Shown here: positions 5,891 to 6,300 of the stretch, piece after piece | How positions within the stretch are numbered: the first letter of the stretch is position 1 | Layout: each line of letters starts with the position of its first letter | Assembly: GCA_031277355.1 (NCBI GenBank) | Contig: JAITMN010000192.1 | Span: 1-6,300, forward strand | Direction of reading: 5' to 3' | DNA: 6,300 bases | Source of the DNA: Nevskiaceae bacterium | GTDB taxonomy: Bacteria > Pseudomonadota > Gammaproteobacteria > Steroidobacterales > Steroidobacteraceae | Notes under the pieces: model-generated | The model's database searches: none | Told to the model about the DNA's origin: nothing | Seen by the model: the letters and a program-made list of their open reading frames with translations, nothing else | Made by a program: the position numbers and the translations under genes

Positions 5891-6300
5891 ATGGCTGCGC
5901 AAATCAAGGTGCTCATCATCGGCGGCGGTGGACGCGAACACGCACTGGCGTGGAAATGCGCGCAGTCGCCGCGCGTGTCGCAGGTGCTGGTCGCGCCGGG
6001 CAATGCGGGCACGGCGCGCGAACCCAAGGTGCGCAATGTGTCCATCGGTGCGGAGCAGTTGGAACAGCTTGCCGATTTGGCGCAACGCGAAGATGTGGCG
6101 CTGACGATTGTCGGACCTGAAGCGCCGCTGGTGGCCGGTATCGTTGATCTGTTTGCCGCGCGAGGGTTGCGCTGCTTTGGGCCGAGCCAGGCCGCTGCGC
6201 AGTTGGAAGGTTCCAAGGCGTTCACGAAGGCGTTTTTGCAGCGTCATCACATTCCCACTGCGGGTTATCGACGTTTCACGCGCGAGGACTTTGATCGGCA
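5891..6300 (+). CDS. purD: Phosphoribosylamine-glycine ligase (GAR synthetase), 3' end cut off by window
   Basis: PurD joins glycine to phosphoribosylamine with ATP, the second step of purine synthesis. Only the first 136 codons (of roughly 425-430 in the family) lie in the window, and the frame stays open to the edge. The N-terminal domain shows KVLIIGGGGREHALAWK (6-22), the APGNAGTA segment (35-42), TIVGPEAPLVAGIVD (72-86), CFGPS (95-99) and LEGSKAFTKAFL (105-116), all characteristic of PurD; the last marks entry to the ATP-grasp portion. ATG 5891 is seven bases after the purH stop and places the start four codons before the Lys-Val of the usual N-terminus. No Shine-Dalgarno is evident, so coupling to purH is likely. 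The purH-purD pairing is common in proteobacteria. Confidence 0.97.
   Translation, partial: MAAQIKVLIIGGGGREHALAWKCAQSPRVSQVLVAPGNAGTAREPKVRNVSIGAEQLEQLADLAQREDVALTIVGPEAPLVAGIVDLFAARGLRCFGPSQAAAQLEGSKAFTKAFLQRHHIPTAGYRRFTREDFDR

Noticed and set aside
4372..6225. A 617-codon open frame on the - strand opposite purH and the start of purD
   Set aside because: It is the complement of two unmistakable conserved genes. Its protein is full of Arg, His and Ala with no recognisable domain, as expected of an antisense shadow in GC-rich DNA with strong codon bias.
1..6300. Mobile element, CRISPR array, defence or secondary-metabolite system
   Set aside because: Every stretch is accounted for by seven conserved housekeeping genes. 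No transposase, integrase, terminal inverted repeats, spaced repeats or tRNA-like sequence was seen on either strand.

Overview
The window looks like an ordinary, GC-rich gammaproteobacterial chromosome segment. Seven genes lie head to tail on the + strand with almost no non-coding DNA; the longest gap is 25 bases. In order they are accC (5' end cut by the window edge), prmA, an uncharacterised zinc-ribbon/DUF3426 membrane protein, dusB, fis, purH and purD (3' end cut by the window edge). From what I know of the group, this order is conserved housekeeping synteny in Pseudomonas and related gammaproteobacteria. Fis next to dusB, high GC and the protein sequences point to a gammaproteobacterium such as a pseudomonad, xanthomonad or Nevskia-type lineage; the exact genus cannot be read from this window.

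Layout: 1-1041 is the biotin carboxylase of acetyl-CoA carboxylase (fatty-acid synthesis). 1067-1951 is the ribosomal protein L11 methyltransferase. 1956-2960 is a single-pass membrane protein with an N-terminal four-cysteine zinc ribbon, an acidic Asp/Ala-rich linker and a C-terminal DUF3426 domain. 2957-3943 is tRNA-dihydrouridine synthase B, overlapping the previous gene by four bases (ATGA). 3968-4267 is the nucleoid protein Fis. 4291-5883 is bifunctional PurH. From 5891 onward is PurD.

The common theme is growth-rate-linked metabolism: membrane lipid supply, ribosome and tRNA modification, a growth-phase nucleoid regulator, and purine synthesis. Tight spacing suggests that several adjacent genes are co-transcribed. 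I see no convincing internal promoter or intrinsic terminator.

I found no mobile element, CRISPR array, RNA gene, phage gene or defence system, and no previously undescribed system. The points worth a second look are modest: a local drop in GC inside the 3' half of dusB accompanied by changes at usually conserved positions; a switch in strand composition inside the DUF3426 gene; the repetitive acidic linker of that protein; an in-phase 11-bp direct repeat across the purH start; and start-codon choices for fis and purH.
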